A DNA stretch of 56,647 nucleotides from positions 1 through 56,647 of the forward strand of contig NZ_BMPQ01000044.1 in assembly GCF_014647675.1 (NCBI RefSeq), read 5' to 3'. Both the position numbers and the translations under genes were made by a program. Below are positions 5,655 to 13,978 of the stretch, piece after piece. Below the pieces are notes generated by a model. The model saw nothing but the letters and a program-made list of their open reading frames with translations, did not search any database and had not been told where the DNA came from. The DNA is from Streptomyces flaveus (GTDB taxonomy: Bacteria; Actinomycetota; Actinomycetes; Streptomycetales; Streptomycetaceae). Every line of letters begins with the position of its first letter. Position 1 is the stretch's first letter.

Positions 5655-8600
5655 GTGGACGGGGGAACTGGGGGAAATCCTCAGCGGCTTCGGATCGAGG
5701 TGCTCGGGCCGTTACGGGCCTGGCGCGGCGTAACGCCCCTGGATCTGGGGCCTCTCAAGCGGCAGGCCGTACTGGCCGCTGTGCTGCTCCGGCAAGGGGC
5801 CGTGGCCAGCCATGACCAGCTGCTCGACTCGGTGTGGGGGTCACAGCCGCCCGCATCCGGTCACAAGGTGCTGGCCAGTCACGTCAACCCGCTGCGCAGG
5901 GCACTCGACGCCGAGGGCACCCGGCATACGGACTCGGTGATCCGCAGCGGCAAGGGCTGGTACCGCTTCGTCGCCGACGACGTCCGGCTCGATGTGGCGG
6001 ACCTGACCGAGCGGGGCGACGAGGCGCTGCGTACCAAGGCGTTCGGCGACCTGGCCACGGCGACGGACCAGTTGTCCGGAGCGCTCGCGCTGTTCCGGGG
6101 CGAGCCCTTGGCCAACCTGCCGGGACCGTTCGCGCAGGCCGAGCGGGAGCGGCTGCTGGAGCGGCGGCGAACGCTCCGGCTGGAGAGGCTCGAGTCGCTG
6201 GTCCTGCTCGGCCGGTTCGCCGACGCCCTGGACGACCTCGCCGCGCGGTCCGCGTCCGATCCGTATGACGAGTCGCTGCTGGCCTTGCGTATGCGGGCTC
6301 TGTACGGCTGCGAACGTCAGGCCGAAGCGCTCAACGCCTACCAGGACATGCGCGTACGCCTGCGTGACGAACTCGGAGTCGATCCCGGTGAGGAGCTCCG
6401 CCGGGTGTACGAGGCGGTGCTGCGCCAGGACGACGCCGGCCTCCTCGCTCCGGCGGTGCCTTCCGCGCAGACGCTCTCCCAGCTCGTCCTCCGCGATGAT
6501 CCGGCAGCAGCCGCGCCGTCGACGCGAGCGGGGTCACCGGGGCGGTCCGGCCACCCGCCACGCGACAGCGCGCCGCCCGCACCGCCCCCACCGGCCGAAC
6601 TGCCCCACGATGCCGCGGGATTCGCCGGTCGTACCGAGGAACTCGCCAGGCTGCACGCGTTGCTCCCGCCCGAGCCCGGCCCAGGACCGGCGAACACGGT
6701 GGTCATCTCCGCCATCGGCGGTGCCGCCGGCATCGGCAAGACCGCGCTGGCGGTGCACTGGGCACACCAGGTGCGCGACCGCTTCCCTGACGGCCAGCTG
6801 TACGTGAACCTGCACGGCTTCGACCACGACCGGCAGCCGCTCAAGCCCGGCGAAGCCCTCGAGCTGCTGTTGCGCGGCCTGGGACTCGCGGCATCGGAGA
6901 TCCCCGCGAACGACGAGGCGCAGGCCCGCGTGTACCGGACCATGCTGGCCGAACGGCGCCTGCTCGTCCTGCTCGACAACGCGGCCTCGGCGGAGCAGGT
7001 CCGGCCACTGCTCCCGGGCAGTCCGTCCTGCTGCGTCGTCGTCACCAGCCGTAACCGGCTCGGCGATCTCGTCGCCCGCGACGGTGCGCACGCCCTGCCG
7101 TTGGACCTCCTCCAGCCGGCCGAGGCCCGCGCCCTGCTGAGCGAGGCCCTCGGCACGGACCGGCTGTCCGCCGAACCGCAGGCGGTCGGCGAACTGACCC
7201 GACTGTGCGGCAGCCTTCCGCTGGCGCTGCGCGTGGCCGCGGCCCGGCTGGCGGGCGATCCGGGCCTGCGCCTTGCCGACCTGGTCACCGAGATGACCGA
7301 GGGCAACCGGCTTCAGGCGCTGGAGCCGGACGGTGAGGACAACTCCCCCTTGCGTACGGCCTTTTCCGCGTCGTATCGCGTTCTCGCCCCTGCCGCGCGT
7401 CGGCTGTTCCGCCTGCTCGGCCTGTTTCCCGGGCCAGAGTTCACCGCCGAGGTCGCGGCGGCCCTCCTGGGCGTACCACTGCCGCAAGCCCGACGGCTGC
7501 TCGGTGCGTTGGCCGCCGCCCACCTGGTCGAACCGGTGACGGTGGGCCGTTATCGGTTCCATGATCTTCTTCGGGAGTACGCGCGGGAGTGTGCGGAGGT
7601 GGAGGAGACGGCGGCGGATCGTGACGTCGCGTTGGAATGTGTTCTGATCTGGTACTTGCATGCCACTCGGGCCGCCGCGGGGACTTGGCTCTTCCCGGAG
7701 TTGCCCCCCAGCCTCCGCCCCGAGGGCTGTCAGCCGGGCATGCCATCCGCCGCCGGAACCGAACAGTGGCTGGAGGCGGAGCGGGCGAATCTGCTCGCCG
7801 TCATCAGCCATGCCGGCCACCGTGGTCCTCGCCCTGTCGCCTGGCACCTGACTGCCGCGCTGTTCGGCTACTTCTGGCTCAATCTGCCCCGGGCGACCTG
7901 GCAGGCCACCGCACAGACGGCGCTGGACGCGGCCACGGCCGAAGGTGACCTGTTCGGTCAGGCAGCCATGCACAGCAGCCTCGGACTGCTCCAGTCGGAC
8001 CGGGGGCGCGCCAGGCAGGCGATGGAACATCACACACGCGTACTGGAAATCAGTCGGGAGCTCGGATGGGCGACGGGCAGGGCAGCAGCTCTCGGCGGCC
8101 TGGGCCAGGCGGAATGGAGCATGGCGCGCCTCGACAGCGCGCGCGAGCGTGTCATCACCGGCCTGCGGATCACCCGTGAAGCCGGAAATCGCCACCTTGA
8201 AGCGTTGGGGTTGGTCGTCCTCGGTGTGACCTGCCGGGATCTGGGCCGACTGCGCGAGGCTGCCGATCAGCTCGAACTGGCCATCAGTCGAAATGAAGAG
8301 ATCGGCTGGAACGACAACAGCCTGGCTCTGCAGATTCTGGGCGGGGTGTACTGGGAACTCGGCCGTCTGGCTGAAGGCCTTGACGCCCTCGGTCCTCAAG
8401 TAACCGCTGACGAGATGGCCAGACACCGCAATGACCGCGCCATGATGCTCGACGCCGTCGCGAAGATCAATATCGAGCTCGGCCTCCACGCCGAGGCGCT
8501 GGAACAGGCCGAGCGCGCCTTTGCCATGGTCAGAGACAGGGGACGGCGCTGGATTCAGGCCGGCATCCTCAACACGGTCGCCGCCGCCCACCGAGAACTG

Positions 8601-9065
8601 GCACATTTCGACCGATCGGTTCGGGCCGGAAGGCAGGCTCTCGCCCTGGCCCGCGAGGCGAGATACAGACGCACCGAGGCGGACAGCATCCTCGGGCTGT
8701 CCCGCACGCACCAGCAGTTCGGCCGCCACGAGGATGCCCGCATTCATGCCGAGCAAGCGCTGAGCCTGGCACGCGAGTACCGCTTCCGCGTGGTGGAGGG
8801 CCAGGCCCTGACCGTCCTCTGCGGCACAGCGGCGTCCGAATCGGCGTACGCCACAGCCGTCGCCCTCGGCCGTGAAGCACTGGCCATACACCGTGAGACC
8901 GGCCACCGGCTCGGCGAAGCCCGCACCCTCGTGGCACTCGCCCGCGCCCTCCACAAGACCGACGAGACCGACGGCGCTGCTGCTGAACTCATGAGGCAGC
9001 AGGCGCTGGACATCTTCGCGGACGTGGGCGTTCCGGCGGAGGCGTACAAAGACCTCGATTGGTGA
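5655..9065 (+). CDS. AfsR/SARP-family regulator: OmpR-type wHTH, BTAD, STAND NTPase and TPR
   Basis: 1136 aa from GTG 5655, chosen because GCGGAGG (5641-5647) lies 8 nt upstream. An ATG at 5631 and a frame open to 5562 lack such a site. Order of domains: winged helix (about 10-100, ending in SGKGWYRF), bacterial transcriptional activator domain (about 105-250), NB-ARC/STAND ATPase with Walker A GAAGIGKTA at about residue 355 and a DNAAS Walker B-like segment, a winged-helix-like linker, then tetratricopeptide repeats from about 765 to the end. AfsR-type proteins activate secondary-metabolite or developmental genes by binding direct repeats upstream of the -10. No biosynthetic cluster is adjacent, so the target is unknown. 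Confidence 0.9.
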   Translation: MDGGTGGNPQRLRIEVLGPLRAWRGVTPLDLGPLKRQAVLAAVLLRQGAVASHDQLLDSVWGSQPPASGHKVLASHVNPLRRALDAEGTRHTDSVIRSGKGWYRFVADDVRLDVADLTERGDEALRTKAFGDLATATDQLSGALALFRGEPLANLPGPFAQAERERLLERRRTLRLERLESLVLLGRFADALDDLAARSASDPYDESLLALRMRALYGCERQAEALNAYQDMRVRLRDELGVDPGEELRRVYEAVLRQDDAGLLAPAVPSAQTLSQLVLRDDPAAAAPSTRAGSPGRSGHPPRDSAPPAPPPPAELPHDAAGFAGRTEELARLHALLPPEPGPGPANTVVISAIGGAAGIGKTALAVHWAHQVRDRFPDGQLYVNLHGFDHDRQPLKPGEALELLLRGLGLAASEIPANDEAQARVYRTMLAERRLLVLLDNAASAEQVRPLLPGSPSCCVVVTSRNRLGDLVARDGAHALPLDLLQPAEARALLSEALGTDRLSAEPQAVGELTRLCGSLPLALRVAAARLAGDPGLRLADLVTEMTEGNRLQALEPDGEDNSPLRTAFSASYRVLAPAARRLFRLLGLFPGPEFTAEVAAALLGVPLPQARRLLGALAAAHLVEPVTVGRYRFHDLLREYARECAEVEETAADRDVALECVLIWYLHATRAAAGTWLFPELPPSLRPEGCQPGMPSAAGTEQWLEAERANLLAVISHAGHRGPRPVAWHLTAALFGYFWLNLPRATWQATAQTALDAATAEGDLFGQAAMHSSLGLLQSDRGRARQAMEHHTRVLEISRELGWATGRAAALGGLGQAEWSMARLDSARERVITGLRITREAGNRHLEALGLVVLGVTCRDLGRLREAADQLELAISRNEEIGWNDNSLALQILGGVYWELGRLAEGLDALGPQVTADEMARHRNDRAMMLDAVAKINIELGLHAEALEQAERAFAMVRDRGRRWIQAGILNTVAAAHRELAHFDRSVRAGRQALALAREARYRRTEADSILGLSRTHQQFGRHEDARIHAEQALSLAREYRFRVVEGQALTVLCGTAASESAYATAVALGREALAIHRETGHRLGEARTLVALARALHKTDETDGAAAELMRQQALDIFADVGVPAEAYKDLDW

Positions 9066-9117
9066 CGTTTGCAGACCGGCGCCCGGTGCTCCGGCCCGCT
9101 CTCGTAGCATGAGCGCC

Positions 9118-9531
9118 GTGACAGCCCGTGCACAGCTCCACCGCGCGCCATCGCCACTGAAGTGGTGGCCGACGCTGCTGGTGCTCGGGCTACTGGCCGG
9201 GCTGTTCGGCATGCATGGCCTCGCCCCAAGTGGGGCGACTGCCGTTGGCGGCCATCACTCCCGCGCCACTACGCATGCGGACAGGGCGATGGCGACCCCG
9301 AGTACCGAATCCGTCTGCCATGGCGACGGCCAAGGCAACGGTCATGCGCAGCATGCCGATCCGACGTGCGCCTCGGGCGCCGTCGGCGCGGGACCGGCTC
9401 TTCCCGTACTGATGCCCGACCCGGCCGGTCAGGCTGGGCCGTCAGTCGGCAGCCTTCGGTCAGTGGCTGCCGAACCAGAAGGCGGTCGCGCGCCTCCCTC
9501 ACTTGCCGAGCTGCAACTTCTGCGGATCTAG
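9118..9531 (+). CDS. DUF6153-like secreted or membrane-anchored protein
   Basis: 137 aa from GTG 9118. TAGCAT (9105-9110) sits 7 bp before this GTG, so the mRNA may be leaderless. ATG 9109 would add three residues but overlaps the -10. One N-terminal hydrophobic segment (TLLVLGLLAGLFGMHGLAP) is followed by a His-rich extracytoplasmic region (GGHHSRATTHAD, HAQHADPTC) with two cysteines. Streptomyces commonly encode such a protein directly before a DUF305 gene, as here. His-rich sequence plus that context suggests metal, probably copper, handling in the envelope. The function is not established and the DUF number is from memory. Confidence 0.65.
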   Translation: MTARAQLHRAPSPLKWWPTLLVLGLLAGLFGMHGLAPSGATAVGGHHSRATTHADRAMATPSTESVCHGDGQGNGHAQHADPTCASGAVGAGPALPVLMPDPAGQAGPSVGSLRSVAAEPEGGRAPPSLAELQLLRI

Positions 9532-9649
9532 GACAAGGCCTGGCCGTATCCGTCGCTGCCGCATGTGTCGCGGCCGTCGGGCGTACGGCCCTCAGCCATG
9601 TCCCGCGCCATCGGCGCACTCTTCCTCGCGACACCGCAGGAGTTCACGC

Positions 9650-10315
9650 ATGACCAACACCCGTTCTCGCATGACCAACACCCGTTCCCTCGTCCGTCGT
9701 GCCGCGCTCGCCGCGACGGCCGTGGCCGCCGCCTTCGTCCTCGCCGCATGCGGCAGCGACGACGGCTCCGACACCGGCTCCGGCTCCGGCGCGCAGCCGT
9801 CGGCCTCGGCAGGGGCCGAGAACACCGCCGGCGCCCCCGCCGACGCCCACAACGACCAGGACGTGTCCTTCGCGCAGGGCATGATCCCTCACCACCAGCA
9901 GGCCATTGAGATGGCCGGGATGGCCGCCGATCAGGCGTCCTCCGCCGAGGTCAAGGACCTGGCGTCCCGCATCGAGAAGGCCCAGGACCCGGAGATCAAG
10001 ACGATGACCGGGTGGCTGAAGTCCTGGGGCGAGGACGTGCCCTCCGCCATGCCCGGCATGGACCACTCGGCCCACGGCGGCATGCCCGGGATGATGGACC
10101 AGAAGGACATGGACGAGCTGATGAAGGCGTCCGGCAAGGACTTCGACACGAAGTTCCTAACCCTGATGGTCGAGCATCACGAGGGCGCCGTGGAGATGGC
10201 CACCACCGAGAAGGAAAAGGGCCGGTACGGGGCGGCCACGAAGATGGCCGACGACATCATCACCGCTCAGAACGCCGAGATCGATGAGATGAACAAGCTC
10301 CTCGGCAAGGGCTAA
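9650..10315 (+). CDS. DUF305 family lipoprotein, likely copper-binding
   Basis: 221 aa from ATG 9650, preceded by GCAGGAG. A lipoprotein signal peptide ends in LAAC (Cys34), followed by a Gly/Ser-rich linker. The DUF305 body carries the diagnostic FAQGMIPHHQQAIEMA and LMVEHHEGAVEMA repeats, a ferritin-like four-helix arrangement with paired histidines. A Met/His loop (MPGMDHSAHGGMPGMMD) adds likely Cu(I) ligands. The protein would sit outside the membrane. The first 21 nt of the gene are tandemly duplicated (MTNTRSR then MTNTRSL), so a second start exists at 9671. It lies 118 bp after the DUF6153-like gene and is followed by a strong terminator. Confidence 0.88.
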   Translation: MTNTRSRMTNTRSLVRRAALAATAVAAAFVLAACGSDDGSDTGSGSGAQPSASAGAENTAGAPADAHNDQDVSFAQGMIPHHQQAIEMAGMAADQASSAEVKDLASRIEKAQDPEIKTMTGWLKSWGEDVPSAMPGMDHSAHGGMPGMMDQKDMDELMKASGKDFDTKFLTLMVEHHEGAVEMATTEKEKGRYGAATKMADDIITAQNAEIDEMNKLLGKG

Positions 10316-10335
10316 GGACTGACGACACCCGCGCG

Positions 10336-10371
10336 GGGGCTCTGGCCTGCGTCATCGCAGGCCAGAGCCCC
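10336..10371 (+). terminator. Hairpin after DUF305 gene
   Basis: GGGGCTCTGGCCTGCG, loop TCAT, then the exact complement: a 16-bp perfect stem 21 bp after the DUF305 stop, without a U-tract as usual in Streptomyces. It separates the DUF305 unit from the DUF4396 gene. Confidence 0.85.
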
Positions 10372-10456
10372 TGGTGTAGCTGTCCTGAGCAGAACTCGAC
10401 TCCCAGGAGGCGGGGTGTCCGGTCTTGCCCTGCGCCCGGTTCGACGCCTGGGCCAC

Positions 10457-10473
10457 ATACCCCCTAGGGGTAT
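10457..10473 (+). promoter_or_regulatory. CsoR-type operator upstream of DUF4396 gene
   Basis: ATACCCC-CTA-GGGGTAT is a perfect inverted repeat of the G-tract type bound by CsoR/RcnR-family copper or metal repressors. It lies 57 bp before the DUF4396 start, and a TATAGC -10-like element overlaps its right edge. Repression lifted by Cu(I) is the expected logic. The CsoR gene itself is not in the window. Confidence 0.65.
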
Positions 10474-10529
10474 AGCTTGGTGACTGTGAGGACGGCCTTG
10501 GTACGGGCCGCACTGGACGGAAATCGGGA

Positions 10530-11054
10530 ATGGGGACGAAGGCCATGGACCACAGCACTCATCACACCGACACCACGCACGACCACGACCACACGGCAAC
10601 GCACCCCGGCACTCACGCGCGAGCCTCCTGGCCCATGGCAGTGAAGGCCACGCTGCACTGCCTGACCGGATGCGCCATCGGCGAGATCCTCGGCATGGTC
10701 ATCGGCACCGCGCTGCTGTGGGGCAACGTGCCCACCATGATCCTGGCGATCGCGCTGGCGTTCCTCTTCGGCTACTCGTTCACGCTGTTCGCGGTTCTTC
10801 GGGTCGGCCTGGACCTCAAGTCCGCGATCAAGGTCGCGCTGGCCGCCGACACCGTCTCGATCGCGGTGATGGAGTTCGTCGACAACGCCATCATCGCCCT
10901 CACGCCGGGCGCGATGGACGCCCACCTGTCCGACGGGCTGTTCTGGTCGGCACTGCTGGGCGGGTTCGGAGTCGCGTTCCTGGTCACCACCCCGATCAAC
11001 AAGTGGATGATCGGCCGCGGCAAGGGCCACGCCGTCGTACATGCCCACCACTGA
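10530..11054 (+). CDS. DUF4396 membrane protein with His-rich N-terminus
   Basis: 174 aa from ATG 10530; ATG 10545 is an alternative with a closer GAAGG. The N-terminus is a string of His, Asp and Thr (MDHSTHHTDTTHDHDHT), a probable metal-binding tail. It is followed by about four membrane segments beginning at KATLHCLTGCAIGEILGMV and LAIALAFLFGYSFTLFAV. A conserved HC and the EFVDNAII segment fit the DUF4396 family. The CsoR-type operator immediately upstream argues for copper-responsive expression and a role in metal homeostasis, as do the neighbouring DUF305 and DUF6153-like genes. Transport direction and substrate are unproven. Confidence 0.8.
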   Translation: MGTKAMDHSTHHTDTTHDHDHTATHPGTHARASWPMAVKATLHCLTGCAIGEILGMVIGTALLWGNVPTMILAIALAFLFGYSFTLFAVLRVGLDLKSAIKVALAADTVSIAVMEFVDNAIIALTPGAMDAHLSDGLFWSALLGGFGVAFLVTTPINKWMIGRGKGHAVVHAHH

Positions 11055-11273
11055 GCACCCGCATCGAGTGCTCCGGACCATGCCGCAACAACCCAGTTCG
11101 CTGATCTGGGGGTTCGGTATTTCGTGCGTGATGATGGCGATCTGGCGGGTAAGTACCAAAAAGGATTGAATATCGGGGTGTGTGGTGCGCTCTCGAGTGC
11201 CGCGGCGACACGTGCCCTGAGCCGTGAGGATCTCAGCGCGGTCGAGAACGCGACGAGAGCGAGATGAGCGACC

Positions 11274-13730
11274 ATGGAGCGGCGTGCCGTCGACGACCAG
11301 GAAGCGCGTTCCGTCGGGAAGGTCGTAGGTGAGGCGCTCACCGCACGCGCCAACGTCGACGAACACGGCACCGTGACCGGGTGGAGCGAGGGTGCCGAGT
11401 ACCTGCTCGGGTATGTGTCGGCGCAGATCCTGGGCCGGCCGGCGGCCTCACTCCTCGCCGAGGAGCCCACGACGAGCGACCTCCCGGCCTTCTCGGAACT
11501 GCCGAGGTGGCATGGCACGCTCGGTCTCCGGCACCGCGACGGCCACCGCCTGGAGGCGAGGGTCCTGGCGCATCACAGGACGCCGGACGACGGGACCCGC
11601 GACTGGCTCCTGGTCTCCACCGTGACCGGGGCGCAGCCCCATCGTGACGACGAGGCGCTTGTGAGGCGGGGTCTGCTCGACTCCCCGTGCTGCGCGACCT
11701 CGGTGTATGACACGGACCTGCGCTTCCGCCGGTCCAGCCGGTCCGGGCAGGACTCCCTGGGCCTGAGCGACGACGACATGCGTGGGCTGCGGATGACGGA
11801 CGTGCTCGCCGACCCGGTGGGGGAGGAAGTCGAGCGGCGGATGCGGCGGGCTCTGGAAACCGGCGAGACGCAGTACATGGAGAACCACGCGCGCGCCCCC
11901 GGCGAGACCCGTGAGCACGCCTGGTCGGTCCACTTCTACCGCCTGGAGGACCCGGACGGCCGCGTCCTGGGCGTGGCGTCCACCGGGCACGACATGACCG
12001 AGCAGTACTGGGCCCGCAAGCGCCTCCAGCTGATCGCCGAGGCCAGTACCCGTATCGGCAGCACGCTCGATGTGACGCGGACGGCGGAGGAGCTGGCGGA
12101 CGTGGCGGTTCCAGGACTCGCCGACTTCATCAGCGTCGATCTCCTGGCGTCCCTCGACGGCCTGCCCGAGCAGCCCCCGGAAGCGCTGATGGCGGGCGGC
12201 CGTCTCGCGCTGCGGCGCATCGCCCACCAATCCGTGTATCCGGGAAGCCCCGAGGCGGTCATCGCGCCGGGCGAGGTGGACGAGTACCCGGAGGGCTCCC
12301 CTCCGGCGGAGAGTCTGCGGTCGGGACGCGCCGTGCTGTACCAGGTGACCGAGCCGGCGATCGCCGACTGGGTGGCCGAGGATCCGCTCCGGTCCTCCCG
12401 GATCCGCGAGTTCGGCTTCCACTCGATGATGACCGTGCCTCTGACGGCACGCGAAGCCACGCTGGGCGTCGTCGTCTTCGCTCGTCACCGGCACCCCGAC
12501 CCGTTCCAGGAGGACGACCTGGTGCTGGCCGAGGAACTGGCGGCCCGGGCGGCGGTCTGCATCGACAACGCCCGCCGCTATACCCGCGAGCGCAGCACGG
12601 CGGTAACCCTGCAGCGCAGCCTGTTGCCGCAGCGGCTGCCGGAGCAGACCGCGGTGGATGTCGCCTTCCGCTACCTCCCGGCCGGTGCCCGGGCAGGGGT
12701 GGGCGGAGACTGGTTCGACGTGATTCCGCTGTCCGGAGCCAGGGTGGCGCTGGTCGTGGGCGACGTCGTGGGCCACGGCATCCACGCCGCCGCGACCATG
12801 GGACGGCTGCGTACGGCCGTACGGACACTCGCCGACATCGATCTGTCCCCGGACGAACTGCTCACTCACCTCGACGATCTGGTGGGCCGCCTGGCCTTGG
12901 AGGCGGAGGGCGTGGAGCGGACCGCCGGGAACGCCCGAGAAGGGGAGACCACGGGAGACGTCGGGGCGACCTGTCTCTACGCTGTGTACGACCCCGTCTC
13001 CCGCCGTTGCACACTGGCCCGGGCCGGGCATCCGCTCCCGGTCGTGGTGAGCCCGGACGGCACCGCGGAACTGCTCGCCGTTCCGGCGGGACCCCCGCTG
13101 GGCCTGGGCGGACTGCCCTTCGAGGCGATGGAGACGGAACTGCCGGAGGGCAGCCTGCTCACCCTCTACACCGACGGCCTCATCGAGTCCCGCGACTACG
13201 ACATCGACGACGGTGTCTCCCGGCTGCGGCGGGTCCTCGCCGGTCCCGCGGTCTCCCTGGACGTGCTGTGCGACACGGTGCTCGCCACATTGCTCCCCGA
13301 TCGGCCCGCCGATGACGTGGCCCTCCTCGTCGCTCGCACCCGGGCACTCAAGGCCGACCGGGTCGCCACCTGGGAGGTGGCCCCGGATCCCGCCACCGTC
13401 GCCGACGCCCGCAAGAACGCCGCCGATCAGCTGGCGGTATGGGGCCTGACTGATGCGGCCTTCGTGACCGAGCTGATCGTCAGCGAACTGGTCACCAACG
13501 CCATACGGCACGCCGAGCCGCCCATCCAGCTGCGTCTCATCCACGACCGGAGTCTCATCTGTGAGGTCTCGGACGCCAGCAGTACGGCACCCCACATGCG
13601 CCGCGCCCGCACCTACGACGAGGGCGGCCGAGGCCTGCTCCTGGTCGCTCAGCTGACCCAGCGCTGGGGCACCCGTCACACCACCAAGGGCAAGACGATC
13701 TGGGCGGAACAGAGCGTCGAGTACAGCTGA
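11274..13730 (+). CDS. PAS-GAF-SpoIIE (PP2C) serine phosphatase with anti-sigma-like ATPase domain
   Basis: 818 aa. In order: PAS-like domain (about 20-70, TVTGWSEGAEYLLGY), second PAS-like domain (about 140-245, ending in GHDMTEQYW), GAF domain (about 255-430), PP2C/SpoIIE phosphatase (about 440-690, with metal-binding GGDWFDV, GDVVGHG near 495 and YTDGLIE) and a HATPase domain (about 700-818) with N-box ELVTNAIRH and GGRGLLL. Streptomyces have many such proteins, which dephosphorylate anti-anti-sigma factors while the kinase-like domain may act on the same or another partner. All expected motifs are intact. No partner STAS protein is adjacent. It is preceded by 219 bp of non-coding DNA. Confidence 0.9.
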   Translation: MERRAVDDQEARSVGKVVGEALTARANVDEHGTVTGWSEGAEYLLGYVSAQILGRPAASLLAEEPTTSDLPAFSELPRWHGTLGLRHRDGHRLEARVLAHHRTPDDGTRDWLLVSTVTGAQPHRDDEALVRRGLLDSPCCATSVYDTDLRFRRSSRSGQDSLGLSDDDMRGLRMTDVLADPVGEEVERRMRRALETGETQYMENHARAPGETREHAWSVHFYRLEDPDGRVLGVASTGHDMTEQYWARKRLQLIAEASTRIGSTLDVTRTAEELADVAVPGLADFISVDLLASLDGLPEQPPEALMAGGRLALRRIAHQSVYPGSPEAVIAPGEVDEYPEGSPPAESLRSGRAVLYQVTEPAIADWVAEDPLRSSRIREFGFHSMMTVPLTAREATLGVVVFARHRHPDPFQEDDLVLAEELAARAAVCIDNARRYTRERSTAVTLQRSLLPQRLPEQTAVDVAFRYLPAGARAGVGGDWFDVIPLSGARVALVVGDVVGHGIHAAATMGRLRTAVRTLADIDLSPDELLTHLDDLVGRLALEAEGVERTAGNAREGETTGDVGATCLYAVYDPVSRRCTLARAGHPLPVVVSPDGTAELLAVPAGPPLGLGGLPFEAMETELPEGSLLTLYTDGLIESRDYDIDDGVSRLRRVLAGPAVSLDVLCDTVLATLLPDRPADDVALLVARTRALKADRVATWEVAPDPATVADARKNAADQLAVWGLTDAAFVTELIVSELVTNAIRHAEPPIQLRLIHDRSLICEVSDASSTAPHMRRARTYDEGGRGLLLVAQLTQRWGTRHTTKGKTIWAEQSVEYS

Positions 13731-13795
13731 CGCCTGCCTGCGGTAACTCCACGCGACTACGCGATGCGGCACCTACGGGTGAGGAGAACGCCGAT

Positions 13796-13836
13796 GCGAG
13801 CCCGCGAGCACTGCCGACGCGAGCCCGCGAGCACTG
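13796..13836. repeat. Short direct repeat in the 248-bp gap before purD
   Basis: GCGAGCCCGCGAGCACTG occurs twice, 23 bp apart. Further on (13876-13910) the gap also holds a fragment (GCGACCAGCCACA and flanking) related to the arms of the large intergenic repeats at 17458 and 38999. No gene is seen in 13731-13978. Confidence 0.6.
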
Positions 13837-13966
13837 TGGAAGGCCGCGAGGCCCGCGACGTCCGCGACCGGAAGCGCGACCAGCCACACACAACCCGCAC
13901 CCGCCAAACGTCACCCCAACCCACCACCCCCGTAGGCAGCCCGCCCACCCGCCGCAGGCAGCCCGT

Positions 13967-13972
13967 TAGGCT
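13967..13972 (+). promoter_or_regulatory. -10 element for leaderless purD
   Basis: TAGGCT fits the TAnnnT consensus and ends 6 bp before the purD GTG (13979). There is no ribosome binding site, so transcription probably starts at the GTG itself. Confidence 0.55.
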
Positions 13973-13978
13973 GACCCC

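Noticed and set aside
6534..9212. 892-aa open frame antisense to the SARP-STAND gene
   Set aside because: High-GC shadow frame. No domain, biased composition, and the sense frame has clear domains throughout.
11448..13772. 774-aa open frame antisense to the SpoIIE phosphatase
   Set aside because: Shadow of the sense gene's codon bias. The sense product has PAS, GAF, PP2C and ATPase motifs.
13796..13836. Direct repeat before purD considered as a CRISPR-like array
   Set aside because: Only two units, GC-rich and with a 5-nt separation. No cas genes.
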